From contig JANEZZ010002887.1 in NCBI GenBank assembly GCA_026122225.1, positions 1,054,001 to 1,118,000 of the forward strand: a stretch of 64,000 nucleotides of DNA, read 5' to 3'. Below the pieces are notes generated by a model. It had not been told where the DNA came from and ran no database searches. It saw only the letters and a list, made by a program, of their open reading frames with translations. Made by a program: the position numbers and the translations under genes. Source of the stretch: Heloderma charlesbogerti. Its lineage: Eukaryota; Chordata; Lepidosauria; Squamata; Helodermatidae. This document shows positions 19,897-31,689 of this stretch, piece by piece (within the stretch, counting starts at the first letter, position 1; the number at the start of each line of letters is the position of its first letter).

Positions 19897-21550
19897 TGGT
19901 TGTTTGTTTGTTTTTTAAGAGAGAGAGAGAGAAGTTCTGTCCCAGTATTAGAGGATGGGCATTCATAAAATTTCCTGTCTTCAAATAAATTAATATATGC
20001 AAAGAAAAGTGACCAATTCGCTTTCCCACACACACATTGAAGAGTAGAGATTGCAATGCCAATCTATTGAGATAAAGGAGGTTTCATCTTACAACATATA
20101 TTCCAGACCCCCTGGTAAAGACCCCCCCCCCAAAAAAAACAAATTGCAGAGCTAGCAAGGCTGATTGCTTCCCAATGGCCAATGATTTAAATCATCTGTC
20201 AATAGCCTGTCTGGTGTTTGCATTAACCCTGCCAGGGGTGTAAAGGGAATTATTTCTGGAAGGCCTGTAGTCCAAATGCATGGTTCACATTTGTGGCCAT
20301 TGCCAAGTGCAAGCAGCAACAGCAAAATTCCCCTTGACACCGAATCTTTCATAAATTACACTTCTGGGTAAATGATACAGACCAGTTGTTCCCTGAAAGT
20401 TATGTGGAAAGCAATTATGTGCAGGTCAGCATATGAATGCCAGAAGATTGCTGTTCCTCCACGTCTTATTAAAAGAAATAGCAGTGGCAAAGTCAGGTAG
20501 TACTTCTTTCAGAAAATACTATGATAATTAATCCACAGCTGATTCTCATGAGAAGAATGAGCTGACTTTAAGAAAAGAATCGGCTGACTTTAAGAAAAGT
20601 AAACTGTCCAAAGAATATAATGCACAACTCTATAGCAGGTCCATGTATAGTTTCAAAAGCTCAAAATAACTGATTGTCTCATTGCGTACGCAGTCACGCT
20701 GATGTCATCATACTTGTAAAGACTGATAAATATGGCACACACATACACACTACCTAAACTGTCCTTGATTGAGTTAATTGAAAGATCACATAATCATAAT
20801 CCATATATCATTAGCCATACCCTTCTGTACATAGGGAACAATCAGAAAAGCTCCATTCTCCCACCATATAGATGTGAAAGAGTGGAGGATAAGACACAAC
20901 CCTCTGGACTCCTACAGCACAAGAGCAACAGAGTTAAGTAGGTGTCACTCAATGCTACTTTTGGGAACCAATCATGTAAGGAGGAGCAGAACCAATATAT
21001 CACTGCTCCTCCCGCCCCAACCCACACAGTCAGAGGATGCCATGGTTGATGGTACCAAAAGCTTCAGTAGCTGCAAGGGTTATGCAGATGGGACAAATTT
21101 ACATGATGGGACCTAAGGCAGTAGTGGTGGTGGTGGTGGTGGTGATGGGACTAGCATAGATCCTCCAAATCCAGTCCCCCTTCCAAAAATTGATCCTTTT
21201 AGCAGCAATCATCCAAGAGGAATTCCCATGGGACAGCATGAAAACAAGACAATGCCCATGCTTGGCAGCATAAAGATCTGTGCACAGTGCAGCCCCCTAG
21301 TCCCTGCCATGGGGGTTGGAGGAAGTGGGGGTCTCATTCGCAGCCCCTGCCCAATATTTCCCTTCTCCCCACATAGGTGTCTACATTGGAAATCATAAGA
21401 TGATAGCTAAAGCAACTTCAAAGGTAGCAACTCAGTGTTGTGCCATGATGTGTCCCCTGCTATTTTTAGTCAGATTTATTGGATTTTGGAGGCAGTCTTG
21501 GTTTTTATGGTTGTTGCGTTGAGGCTTGCAAGGCGCCTTGAAGGCTGGAT
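19897..21550. other. Long unassigned stretch
   Basis: About 1.6 kb without a supported gene or interspersed repeat. It contains a (GGT)n run at about 21124-21145. Open frames up to 80 codons lack any domain or splice context. Confidence 0.45.
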
Positions 21551-21928
21551 TAAGAACATAAGAAAAGCCATGCTGGATCAGGCCAAGGGTTCATCTAGTC
21601 CAGCATTCTGTTCACACAATCGCCAACCAGCTGTTGACTGGGAATGCACAAGCAGGATTTGAGTATACAAACACCCTCCCACCCATGTTCCCCAGCAACT
21701 GGTGTACATAGGCTCACTGCCTCTGGTTCTGGAAGTAGCATATAGCCATTGACTAGTAGCCATTGATAGCTTTTTCCTCCAGGAATTTGTCCAACCCCAT
21801 TTTAAAGCCATCCAAACTGGTGGCCATCACCACTTCCTGTTGTAGCAGATTCCATAGTTTAACTACGCGCTGTGTGAAGAAGTACTTCCTTTTTTCTGTC
21901 CTGAATCTCCTGATTGCAGAAAAGTGGG
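21551..21928 (-). mobile_element. CR1/L3-like LINE 3' fragment
   Basis: The minus strand encodes the C-terminal end of an ORF2 ('KYFFTQRVVKLWNLL', 'VVMATSLDGFK', 'LDKFLEEKAI') followed by a 3' UTR with 'ccagttgctggggaacatggg' and terminus 'ttcttatgttctta'. It matches the LINE at 45728-47733. Confidence 0.65.
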
Positions 21929-21944
21929 ATGCAGATGTTTTAAA

Positions 21945-22010
21945 CTTGCCTTCCCAAACCTGGTGCCCCCCAGATATGTTGGATCTACAACTCCCATCAT
22001 CCCCAACCAA
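21945..22010 (+). mobile_element. Fold-back MITE family A, single arm
   Basis: 'tgccttcccaaacctggtgcc' then 'gttggatctacaactcccatcat'. The complementary arm is absent. Confidence 0.5.
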
Positions 22011-22039
22011 GGCCCTGTGATTCTGAACATTGTTGTCAG

Positions 22040-22432
22040 ATTTCACTTATGAGCATTAGGAAAGAACATGAGAGACCTGGCGGATCAGACCTGCTTGAGT
22101 CCTGCCTCCAAGCATGGCTGATTAGATGCCTCCAGAATGCCCCCAAGGGAATATTCCCCCATGAAGGGAATAGACCTCTCCTGCTGTTGCTTACTCCCCA
22201 GCAACTGGTACTCAGTGTCACGCTGCCTTGGTACTGGACTTTCCACGCAGCCATCATGGCTGATAGCCATTGATAGACCTGTCCCCCATGACTTTGATCT
22301 CCTTTTAAAGCCATTTACGCCAGTCCCTATTGCCACATCTTGCGGCCCCGGATCCCATAAACAAATGATGCATTGGGTGAAAACATTGTTTTCTCTTGTC
22401 TGTCCAGAATCTAATGCCAATCTGATTCACTG
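22040..22432 (-). mobile_element. CR1/L3-like LINE 3' fragment, second diverged copy
   Basis: It has the same order of blocks as 21551-21928 (3' UTR, 'cccagcaactgg', 'gatagccattgatag', 'cttttaaagccat') but is more diverged. A tandem insertion of two 3' ends, or duplication followed by decay, are both possible. Confidence 0.5.
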
Positions 22433-22435
22433 GGT

Positions 22436-22617
22436 GACTGCACCACCAGAGCAAAGGGCTGGATGTGCCTGATCTTGTCTGATCTTGGAAGCTAAGCAGG
22501 ATCAGCCCTGGTTAGTACTTGGATGGGAAACTGCCTGGGAATCAGGCTTCCTGCATTTAGCAGGGGGTTAGACTGATGGTCTTGTAGGCCCCTTCCAACC
22601 CTATGATTCTATGACAC
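22436..22617 (+). mobile_element. 5S rRNA-derived SINE with CR1 tail
   Basis: 22467-22548 reads as 5S rRNA: 'gcctgatcttgtctgatctt', 'ggaagctaagcagg', 'ctggttagtacttggatggg', 'ctgcctgggaatca', which covers the internal promoter and 3' half of vertebrate 5S. It is fused to 'cctgcatttagcagggggtt', then 'gtaggccccttccaaccct' and 'atgattctatga', the same 3' end as the CR1 at 29783 read on its own strand. A 5S head plus a LINE tail is the architecture of SINE3-class elements. The first about 30 bases of 5S are degraded. Confidence 0.8.
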
Positions 22618-22708
22618 CACCGCCCTACCTTTTAGTATTACAAGGGAGGGAGAAAACGTTTCTATCCACTTTCTCCACACCATGCATAATTTTATAACCT
22701 TCTATCAT

Positions 22709-22955
22709 GGGTGCTTCCAGATGAGGCTTTTATAGTGCCATCTGCCTGCCTCATTCACAGAATTTTACAGGTGGGGGGTGTCCAGACAATTATGTCATCC
22801 ACTCGTAACTGTCCCATGTTTTCCCACCATTTTTACCACCTATTCTCTTACTGTAAATAATCCATTAAGAAAGAAAACACAGAATAGCTGCACAATGCCT
22901 TCTCACTAGTAGCTGTTAGGCGCCCTCTGTCTGGAAGCAACCGATGTCTCCTATT
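22709..22955. mobile_element. MITE family D
   Basis: 'gggtgcttccagatgaggcttttat' at the left and 'ccctctgtctggaagcaacc' at the right are complementary termini. The interior resembles 24418-24612. Confidence 0.55.
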
Positions 22956-24417
22956 ACTTATCTTTTTTCTGTCTCAACTTTTTCAACTGTTTGCTTCTTT
23001 AACATTTTTTTCCTGCCACTGTAAGTAGCGATGGAGCTTCATTCAGTATGGATCCTGCCCTTACCTAGATCCATTAAAAAATGTTTTTGAAGTTAAGAGA
23101 GGAAACCTAAGTGGAGTGGGAGGGGAAGGGACAGGAAGACTGAAGTGACAGACAATATGCCACTTCCAAAGACCTGCTGGCTTGAGCCAGCTTGCGGTCG
23201 GTGGAGTTCCTTCAGTGATTTCGCCCGTGGTAATTTACTTTATAAAATTCCCCCCAGGGCGAGTAACTCCCCCAGCATGGTTGAAGGGCCTGATCTTGTG
23301 GCCTCTCAGGGGCACAGAGGGTCTTTGAATCAAGCGGATCCAAGGTTGCCTCTGAGCCGCCTCCAACAACCCCATAACACCCCATTTGTGGGCCTAAACA
23401 GTCAGTGCTATCACTCTATGCCCATGAAGATCTATGCTCATGAAGATTTCCACAGGTGTTCCAGGGGCATCTGTGGCAGATGTACACCCCCAGCCAGCAG
23501 AGCTCTATCCACTATTGGAGGGCCACATCTGCCCCGTCCAGACCCAGTCCAGCCAGCAAATCTCTGTTAGACTCTGGCCTACCAATGGTAGCCTGGCTGA
23601 TCAAGTAGCCTGTCATTCTCTACTTCCTAATGCTTGGGTTTAAATTTATTTTTTAGGATAAGAAATGTAAATAAGGGACACACTCACACACGTGTGTGTG
23701 TGCATGCGTGCGTGTGTGTGTTGTGTGTAGTTGGGGACACACAATACTGGGAAAGTAAATACCCCTCTGTACCCTCATGCGGATAAAGGATGTATTTCCT
23801 TGATTGCTCCCTTTTATTACAGCTTGTGATCCCCCAGGTGGTATGCCTGGAATAATTTTCAGTATTTCTCACATACCACTTTCTGTACACACAGGTTCTT
23901 GTAGCCACAAACTTTCTAACCTGTATTTGAAATTGATTAAAAAGAATTATAAAGCAACATTGTAGTCACTAGGGGGCATTACAGCCCACAAAAATTCATA
24001 GGCAAAAATCTAATACATGAAAGAGTATAGCCTGAAAAATGGCTGCCACGCTGGTCTAAGAAAGGCATCAGCACCCTTTATCGGACCAGTGAGCATTCAT
24101 GAAATAGCTTTCTGCCCTTAAGTATCACAAGTCACGTCTTCAAATAGCTACAAAAAGTAGAAAGTGACATGGTTAAAGTAACTCAAATCCATATTTATTA
24201 CATTCATAAACCATCATAAATACAATTAAAACCGGCATTTAAAACACTATATCAGCATTTTCCCAATCTTATTCTCATTCCATTTACAAAAATGTTTAGC
24301 CAAAACTTCCATCTGCTATTTGTAATTTACTGAAATAAAACATTCAATTAACTCATTAAGGGCATTCCTAAAATCTGACAATAATTTCAAATCTGAAGTC
24401 TGCATAAAATGGACACT
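22956..24417. other. Long unassigned stretch with TG repeat
   Basis: No supported gene. A 141-codon open frame at 23145-23570 has no recognised domain. An interrupted (TG)n/(CA)n tract lies at about 23681-23727. Confidence 0.4.
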
Positions 24418-24612
24418 GGGAAGTTCCAGACAAGGCTTTTATCTCACTATTACCTTGCCTCACTCATGGAATTTTACTGGGGAGAGGGGCACAGATACCA
24501 TCATCTTCCACTCATAACCTTCCTGCATTTTCCTATTTAAAAGATGGAATTACCACACAGTGCTTTCTAATTAGTAGCACTATGACCCCTCCATCTTGAA
24601 GCACCCAAATAT
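24418..24612. mobile_element. MITE family D
   Basis: 'gggaagttccagacaaggcttttat' and 'cctccatcttgaagcaccc' are the terminal repeats. It shares 'tcctgcattttcc' and 'agaatagctgc'-like blocks with 22709-22955. Confidence 0.55.
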
Positions 24613-24902
24613 AATAAGAATAATATGTAATTGACTCAACCTCTCCAATCCCCCAAGGACATAAAGGTGCAGCAAAAGGAATACCCTGAAATCTTCCTTG
24701 TAGCATTGCAGAGGATATTATTTATTATTTATTTCTAACATGTATTTGTCATGCTTTAGCTAAAAGCTTGCTAATTTAGAAAAAGCCTTTATTTTGGAAG
24801 ATTTAACACTATGTTGCCTCCTTAATTCCATAATCAAGATTCACACTAACAAATAACAGGGAACATATTGCATTTGCTAGAGATCACATATTTTGGAAGT
24901 CT
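24613..24902. other. Unassigned spacer
   Basis: AT-rich sequence; nothing recognised. Confidence 0.4.
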
Positions 24903-25382
24903 AAGGGCATTATCCTATCAGTTGTGTCCTCAGTGATTGGAAGCCCCTGAACTTGGAGGCATCCAGTCATCCAATGCAGGGCAGGAGGGGCAGCAGAGGC
25001 AAACTTTATCTCCCCATCCTCCCACCCTGCAGATTTCTCTAAATGAGCTTTTCAGCCCATCTAGCGAGAGCGCTTTGGAGGGGGAGGGAAGGAGGCTGGA
25101 GGAGGTGCAGGATAACTCATATTCAGGCCTCTCCAGTCTCCTCCTCTCCCCGCCCACCAGAATGCCCCCTTTCCTTCCTCTCCAAGGTCGCTTTTCTGAC
25201 CTTGGAGGGCAGTCAGCACGGTGTTCTCCACACTGGCTGTGAGGGGTTGGGGGAAGGGGGGTCAGAGCCCTGACTCCCCCTTCCAAGGTCAGAGTGCTCT
25301 CTCTGACCTCAGAAGAGGGAATCCAAATAACCCTATATTCCCTGGGACACTCACCCACAGACCATAAGATTGCTCTCTCCAT
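24903..25382. mobile_element. Family E non-autonomous element, diverged
   Basis: The ends 'aagggcattatcctatcag' and 'gaccataagattgctctc' mirror each other and match the ends of 28873-29310 and 56787-57168. The internal block 'catccaatgcagggcagga' is the complement of 'ccctgcattggataggct' in those copies. G+C-rich interior with no conserved coding frame. Confidence 0.5.
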
Positions 25383-25392
25383 CCCTAATTTT

Positions 25393-25440
<48 letters not shown>
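25393..25440 (+). repeat. (GA)n microsatellite
   Basis: About 24 GA units, immediately right of the family E element. Confidence 0.95.
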
Positions 25441-25442
<2 letters not shown>

Positions 25443-25544
25443 AAGAGGATACTATTTTAAAAAATGGCAGCATAAAAGAAGCTCCAATACCACTATAGTG
25501 AGAAATTCCTTATTTCTCTAGCAAAAGCACCAAAAAGTCTTGAA

Positions 25545-25630
25545 GAACCTTAAAAAGCTGCTGCCAATCAGAACAGATAATGCTAGGCTAGATGGACAAT
25601 GGTTTGACCTGGTCTATGACAGCTTTCTAT
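25545..25630 (+). mobile_element. tRNA-SINE 3' part, interrupted by BovB
   Basis: 'aaaaagctgctgccaatca', 'gctaggctagatggacaatgg' and 'cagctttctat' match the 3' half of the tRNA-SINE at 8447 and 16990. The missing terminus 'attcctgt' resumes at 28167 after the BovB insertion. Confidence 0.55.
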
Positions 25631-28130
25631 GAGATGGCAAGACTGAACATCGACATCTTGGGAATCAGCGAACTAAAATGGACAAGCATGGGCGAATTTA
25701 ATTCAGGTGACCATTATATCTACTACTGTGGGCAAGAATCCCTTAGAAGAAATGGAGTAGCGCTCATAGTCAACAAAAGGGTGGGAAAAGCAGTACTGGG
25801 GTACAATCTTAAAAACGATAGAATGATCTCAGTACGAATCCAAGGCAAACCATTCAACATCACAGTAATTCAAGTCTATGCCCCAACCACTGATGCCGAA
25901 GAAGCTGAGGTTGATCAGTTCTATGAAGACCTACAACACCTTCTAGAACTAACACCAAAAAAAGATGTCCTCTTCATCATAGGGGATTGGAATGCTAAAG
26001 TAGGAAGTCAAGAAATCACCGGGATAACAGTCAAGCATGGCCTTGGTGTACAAAATGAAGCAGGACAAAGGCTAATAGAGTTTTGCCAAGAGAACACTCT
26101 GATCATAGCAAACACTCTTTTCCAACAGCACAAGAGGCGACTCTACACATGGACATCACCAGATGGTCAATATCAAAATCAGGTTGATTATGTCCTTTGC
26201 AGCCAAAGATGGAGAAGCTCCATACAGTCAGTAAAAACAAGCCCTGGAGCTGACTGTGGCTCAGATCATGAGCTGCTTCTTGCAAAATTTCGGCTTAAAT
26301 TGAAGAACGTCGGGAAAACCACTAAACCGTTCAGGTATGACCTAAATCATATCCCTTATGAATATACAATGGAGGTGAGGAATAGATTTAAGGGATTAGA
26401 CCTGATAGACAGAGCACCTGAGGAACTATGGACAGAGGTCTGTAACATTGTTCAGGAGGCAGCAACGAGATCTCAAGGGAATGTTTTGTGCAAAGACGGG
26501 CATGATAAAGGACAAAGAAGGCAGGAACCTAACAGAAGCAGATGAGATTAAGAAGAGGTGGAAAGAATACACAGAAGAACTATACAGGAAAGATCTGAAT
26601 GTCCCTGATAGCCATGATAGTGTGGTCACTGAACTTGAGCCGGACATCCTTGAGAGTGAAGTCAAGTGGACCTTAGGAAACATTACTAACAACAAAGCTA
26701 GCGGAGATGACAGTATTCCAGCTGAGCTGTTTAAGATCCTAAAAGACGATGCTGTTAAAGTGCTGCACTCAATATGCCAACAAATTTGGAACACTCAACA
26801 GTGGCCACAAGACTGGAAAAGGTCAGTTTGCATTCCAATTCCAAAGAAGGGCGACGCCAAAGAGTGTTCAAACTATCGTACAATTGCGCTCATTTCACAT
26901 GCCAGCAAGGTGATCCTACAAGCTAGGCTTCAGCAGTATGCGAACCGAGAACTACCGGAGGTCCAAGCTGGGTTTCAAAGAGGCAGAGGAACTAGAGATC
27001 AAATCGCCAACTTTCGCTGGATCATGGAGAAAGCGAGAGAATTCCAGAAAAACGTCTATTTCTGCTTCATTGACTATGCTAAAGCCTTTGATTGTGTAGA
27101 TCACAACAAACTGTGGCAAATTCTTAAAGAGTTGGGAGTACCAGACCACCTTACCTGTCTCCTGAGAAACCTGTACGAGGGTCAAGAAGCAACAGTAAGA
27201 ACCACACAGGGAACAACTGATTGGTTCAAAATTGGGAAAGGAGTACGACAAGGCTGCATATTGTCGCCCTGCTTATTTAACTTATATGCAGAGTACATCA
27301 TGAGAAACGCCGGGTTGGATGAATCACAGGTTGGAATTAAGATTGCCGGGAGACTTATCAACAACCTCAGATACGCAGATGATACCACCCTAATGGCAGA
27401 AAGTGAAGAGGATCTAAAGAGCCTCTTGTTCAGGGTGAAAGAGGACAGTGCAAAAGCTGGTTTGAAACTCAACATTAAAAAAACTAAGATCATGGCATCT
27501 GGCCCCATCACTTCCTGACATATAGAAGGGGAAGGAATGGAAGCAGTGACAGATTTTATTTTCTTGGGCTCCAAGACCACCACAGACGGTGACTGTAGCC
27601 ATGAAATTAAAAGACGCTTGCTCCTTGGGAGGAAAGCTATGGCAAACCTAGACAGCACAGTCAGAAGCTGAGACATCACCTTGCCGACAAAGGTCCGTCT
27701 AATCAAAGCTATGGTTTTCCCAGTAGTAACGTATGGCTGTGAGAGCTGGACTATGAGGAAGGCTGAGTGTCGAAGAATTGATGCTTTCGAATTGTGGTGC
27801 TGGAGAAGACTCTTACGAGTTCCCTGGACTGCAAGGAGGTCAAATCAGTCCATCCTAAAGGAAATCAACCCTGAGTGCTCATTGGAAGGACAGATACTGA
27901 AACTGAAGCTGAAATATTTTGGCCACCTAATGCGAAGAGAAAACTCCCTGGAAAAGACCCTGATGCTGGGAAAGATCGAAGGCAAAAGGAGAAGGGGACG
28001 GCAGAGGATGGGATGGCTAGATAGCATCACCGATGCAATGAATATGAACTTGAGCACACTCCGGGAGAGGGCGGAGGACAGGAAGGCCTGGCGTGCTATG
28101 GTCTATGGGGTCACAAAGAGTTGGACATGA
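25631..28130 (+). pseudogene. BovB endonuclease-reverse transcriptase, disrupted
   Basis: The apurinic-like endonuclease part is open to about 26460 (motifs 'DILGISELKW', 'IIGDWNAKVG', 'GSDHELLLAKF'). After the about 250-bp deletion the frame shifts, and reverse transcriptase continues from about 26470 to a TGA at 27516 (motif A 'FIDYAKAFDCVDH', motif B 'GVRQGCILSPCLF', catalytic 'YADD' at about 27371). A second in-frame TGA lies near 27668, and the C-terminal domain is open from 27681 to 28130. The catalytic residues survive but the protein cannot be made whole. Confidence 0.9.
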
Positions 28131-28156
28131 CTGAACGACTGAACAACAACAACAAC
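25631..28156 (+). mobile_element. BovB (RTE clade) LINE, 5'-truncated with internal deletion
   Basis: The copy starts inside the endonuclease region and runs to the diagnostic end 'ggacatgactgaacgactg' plus CAA repeats. The duplication 'agctttctat' lies at 25621-25630 and 28157-28166 and can extend by two bases. Compared with the two full copies it lacks about 250 bp at about 26470 (the start of the linker/RT region) and nine bases near 26912. It appears older than the full-length copies because it has more stops and frameshifts. Confidence 0.9.
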
Positions 28157-28199
28157 AGCTTTCTATATTCCTGTTGTGGCGTATGCTTCCATGAACAGA

Positions 28200-28241
28200 T
28201 TTCATAACCCCACCGAAATTGGAGCCACCAGCCTCCACTGG
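28200..28241. mobile_element. MITE family B terminal fragment
   Basis: 'accccaccgaaattggagcc' and 'accagcctccactgg' match the right end of family B. Confidence 0.5.
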
Positions 28242-28872
28242 TAGGCACGAATGCTCTGGGTACAGAGAAAAATATAATAAAGTGAGGCCTAAAGGTCAAG
28301 CAATGCAAGAGGTAGCAGTACAATGCAGAGTACAAATGAATAAAAGATCCAGTCTGTGTGGTGCGACCCACTCTCAGTGAAGGGCCACACTTTGGTTTTT
28401 GTTATGGCTTATAGCTAAAACAAATAAACCTGATCTCCTCTGTTTCTAATTTGCATCATGCAATTGGGTTTTTCTTTCATTTATTTTGAAAAGCATTTGC
28501 CCGATCCAGTCTGATAGGTCAGCATGTTGCTGTTGTTGTTAAGCACTCGGAACTGATCCTGCTGCTTCCTAGCTGGTCATGTAGCCAATTTCCTCAGCCA
28601 TGCATCATTTAAAATACAGGAACCATTCAGGGAAAATGGCCTCTGTGATTTTTTTAAAAAAAATATTTATTTTGTTACATCAAGGGGAAGGGCTGGCAGC
28701 CAAGGCTCAGCTCTTGTAGTTTAATCAGCAGAATTAATCCAGATGTAAAGGAAGCAATGGACGGCTCAAGTGATACTTGGCACAGATTTCAAAACATCTT
28801 TGCTGTGTGTTAGACAGTACATGCAACAAACACACCTCATATGACTATTTGTTCTTGGATGAAAGAGATGGA
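28242..28872. other. Unassigned sequence
   Basis: No supported feature. Confidence 0.4.
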
Positions 28873-29310
28873 GGGAGCAATTCTATGGCCAGTAGTCAAC
28901 AGCTAGACGGCCATAGGATATGTTGCTTTCCAGGAACTGACCTTGGAGCCCACACTCTGAGGTTGGTTCCTGGAGAACCAACCTTCCCCCCTTCTGCGCT
29001 GCCTCACAAACAGCACAGAACGGCCCCATGCTCCGTGTTCGGAAGAGGCGCAAAGCAGCCAAAATGAGGTGTTCCAGGGTGGGAAAGGCAGAAATACCAG
29101 AATGACACATCCTATGTGTCGTCCGGCAGCCTCCTCCCCCACTCCTCCTTCCCACAGCTAGTCAGCCAAAATCAGCTGTCTAGCCACAAATGCAGGGCAA
29201 GAGAAGCACGGAGGGAATGATCCCCTCCGTGCTTCTTCTGCCCTGCATTGGATAGGCTATTGCCTCCGAGTTCGGAGGCAGCCGCCTATCCCCATAGGAT
29301 TGCGTCCTAA
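28873..29310. mobile_element. Family E non-autonomous element
   Basis: The termini 'gagcaattctatggcc' and 'ccataggattgcgtcct' are inverted. Inner blocks 'agctagacggccataggata', 'gcgctgcctcacaaacagc', 'cagctgtctagccacaaatg' and 'gccctgcattggatagg' match 56787-57168 in the same order. 'tgcttctcttgc' and its complement around the 'atgatcccctccg' loop form an internal hairpin. No transposase. Confidence 0.65.
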
Positions 29311-29782
29311 GATTTTGAACTAGGAAACAAATTAGGTTCCAAGCAGGTCTATTGACTGGGCTCTCTGAGTGGGGAGAGAGAGAGAGAGAGAACACCTGTA
29401 ATGTCAGCAAGATCTTTGAAGTGGAGCTGGTAGATCCATAGGTCTACAGACTGGAATCCAATCATGATTAATATACTGTCACCTCAGAGAAATTTAGGAC
29501 AGAAATTCTACAAGGGGAAAAGTGTGCAGGGTTGGTATCCTTCACCACTTAGCTGTCAATATTTTTATTCCACGGATGTTGCTGCTGCTGTTCAATTTTC
29601 AGTAGGAATCTATGGCCTGGTTTAAACAATCATATCTCAGCATAAGAAGCCAAAATATGAATGAGCTTTTTGCCCATGCACGCAGCTACTTTGCTTCTCA
29701 CTTCACAGCAAAAGCCTTTAATTAACCATAGGTTTTGGTTGCTGTTATTGTATTTTATTATTACTATTATTCGTACTACTAA
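29311..29782. other. Unassigned AT-rich spacer
   Basis: It includes a short (GA)n at about 29373-29391. It ends in a TATTATT-rich stretch where the CR1 inserted. Confidence 0.4.
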
Positions 29783-31689
29783 TTCATAGAATCATAGAAT
29801 AGTAGGGTTGGAAGGGGCCTACAAGGCCATCAAGTCCAACCCCCTACTCAATGCAGGAATCCAAGTCAGAGCATCCCTGACAGATGGCTGTCCAGCCTCG
29901 TCTTGAACGCCTCCAGTGTGGGAGAGCCCACCACCTCCCTAGGGAGTTGGTTCCATTGTCGTATTGCTCTAACAGTCAGGAGGTTTTCCTGATGTTCAGC
30001 TGGAATCTGGCCTCCTGTAACTTGAGCCCATTATTCCATGTCCTGCACTCTGGGATGATCGAGAAGAGATCCTGGCCTTCCTCTCTGTGACAACCTTTCA
30101 AGTACTTGAAGAGCGCTATCATATCTCCCCTCAGACTTCTGTTCTCAAGGCTAAACATGCCCAGTTCTTTCAGTCTCTCCTCATACGGCTTTGTTTCCAG
30201 TCCCCTGATCATCTTTGTTGCCCTCCTCTGAACCCTCTCCAGTTTGTCTGCATCCTTCTTAAAGTGTGGTGCCCAGAACTGGACACAGTACTCCAGATGA
30301 GGCCTAACCAGTGCTGAGTAGAGGGGAACTAGTACTTCCCGGGATTTGGAAGCTATGCTTCTATTAATGCAGCCCAAAAGAGCATTTGCCTTTTTTGCAG
30401 CCACTTCACATTGTTGGCTCATCTTCAGCTTGTGATCGACAACAATTCCAAGATCCTTCTCGCTTGTAGTGCTGTTGAGCCACATATCCCCCATCTTGTA
30501 ACTGTGCATTTGGTTTCTTTTTCTTGGCATTTATCCCTATTAAATGTAATTCTGTTGTTTTCTGCCCAGCACGCCAGTCTGTCCAGATCACTTTGAATTT
30601 TGTTTCTGTCTTCCAAAGTATTAGCTATCCCTCCCAATTTTGTGTCATCTGCAAATTTGATCAGCATTCCCTGCACTTCCTCCTTCAAGTCATTAATAAA
30701 AATGTTGAAGAGCACTGGGCCCAGGACTGAGCCCTGCGGTACCCCGCTCATTACCTCTCCCCAGTTTGAGAAAGTCCCATTGATAAGCACTCTTTGAGTC
30801 CGAATCTGTAGCCAAATGTGGATCCACCGGATGGTTGTTTCATCTAGCCCACTTTGAGCTAGTTTGCTCATCAGGATATCATGGGGCACTTTGTCAAAAG
30901 CTTTGCTGAAGTCGAGGTATACTATGTCTACAGCATTCCCATGGTCCACAAGGGAGGTGACTTGATCAAAAAATGAGATCAGATTCGTCTGGCAGGACTT
31001 GTTCTTGACAAGTCCATGTTGGCTTCGAGTAATCACTGCATTGCTTTCAAGGTGCTTCCAGATGGATTGCTTTATGATCTGCTCCAGAATTTTCCCAGGG
31101 CTTGATGTCAGACTGACTGGTCTGTAGTTCCCAGGTTCCTCCTTTTTACCCTTTTTTGAAGATAAGGACAACATTAGCCCTCCTCCAGTCATCTGGCACT
31201 TCACCCGTCCTCCATCATTTCTCAAAGAGAATAGACAGTGGTTCTGAGAGTTCTTCTGCCAGTTCCTTTATTACTCTAGGATGCAGTTCATCTGGCCCTG
31301 GAGATTTGAACTCATTCAAAGTAATTAGGTGTTCCTTGACCATAGGTCTGTTGATCTCAAGCTGCAATCCTGCCCCTTCAGCCTGTACTTCGCCTTTGCC
31401 AGGGGACTCATAGACCCTCTTTTGGGAGAAGACTGAGCCAGAGTAGGAACTGAGCACGTCTGCCTTTTCTTTGTTATTGTTTTGCCATCCTTATTTAATA
31501 GCTGAACAACCATTTCTTTCCTCTGCCTTTTACTATGCACGTAGCTGAAGAAAGCCTTTTTGTTGTTTTTAGCATCCCTCACTAACCTCAGCTTGTTCTC
31601 AGCTTTAGCCTTCCTGACGCCACCCCTGCAATTCTGTGCTTCTTGCCTGTACTCTTCCTTTGTTACCTGGCCTTCTTTCCACTTCCTAT

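Noticed and set aside
22467..22548. Possible 5S rRNA gene
   Set aside because: The first about 30 bases are degraded, there are several substitutions, there is no T-run terminator, and it is fused to a CR1 tail.
23145..23570. 141-codon plus-strand frame
   Set aside because: No domain, no splice or promoter context, and composition typical of chance frames.
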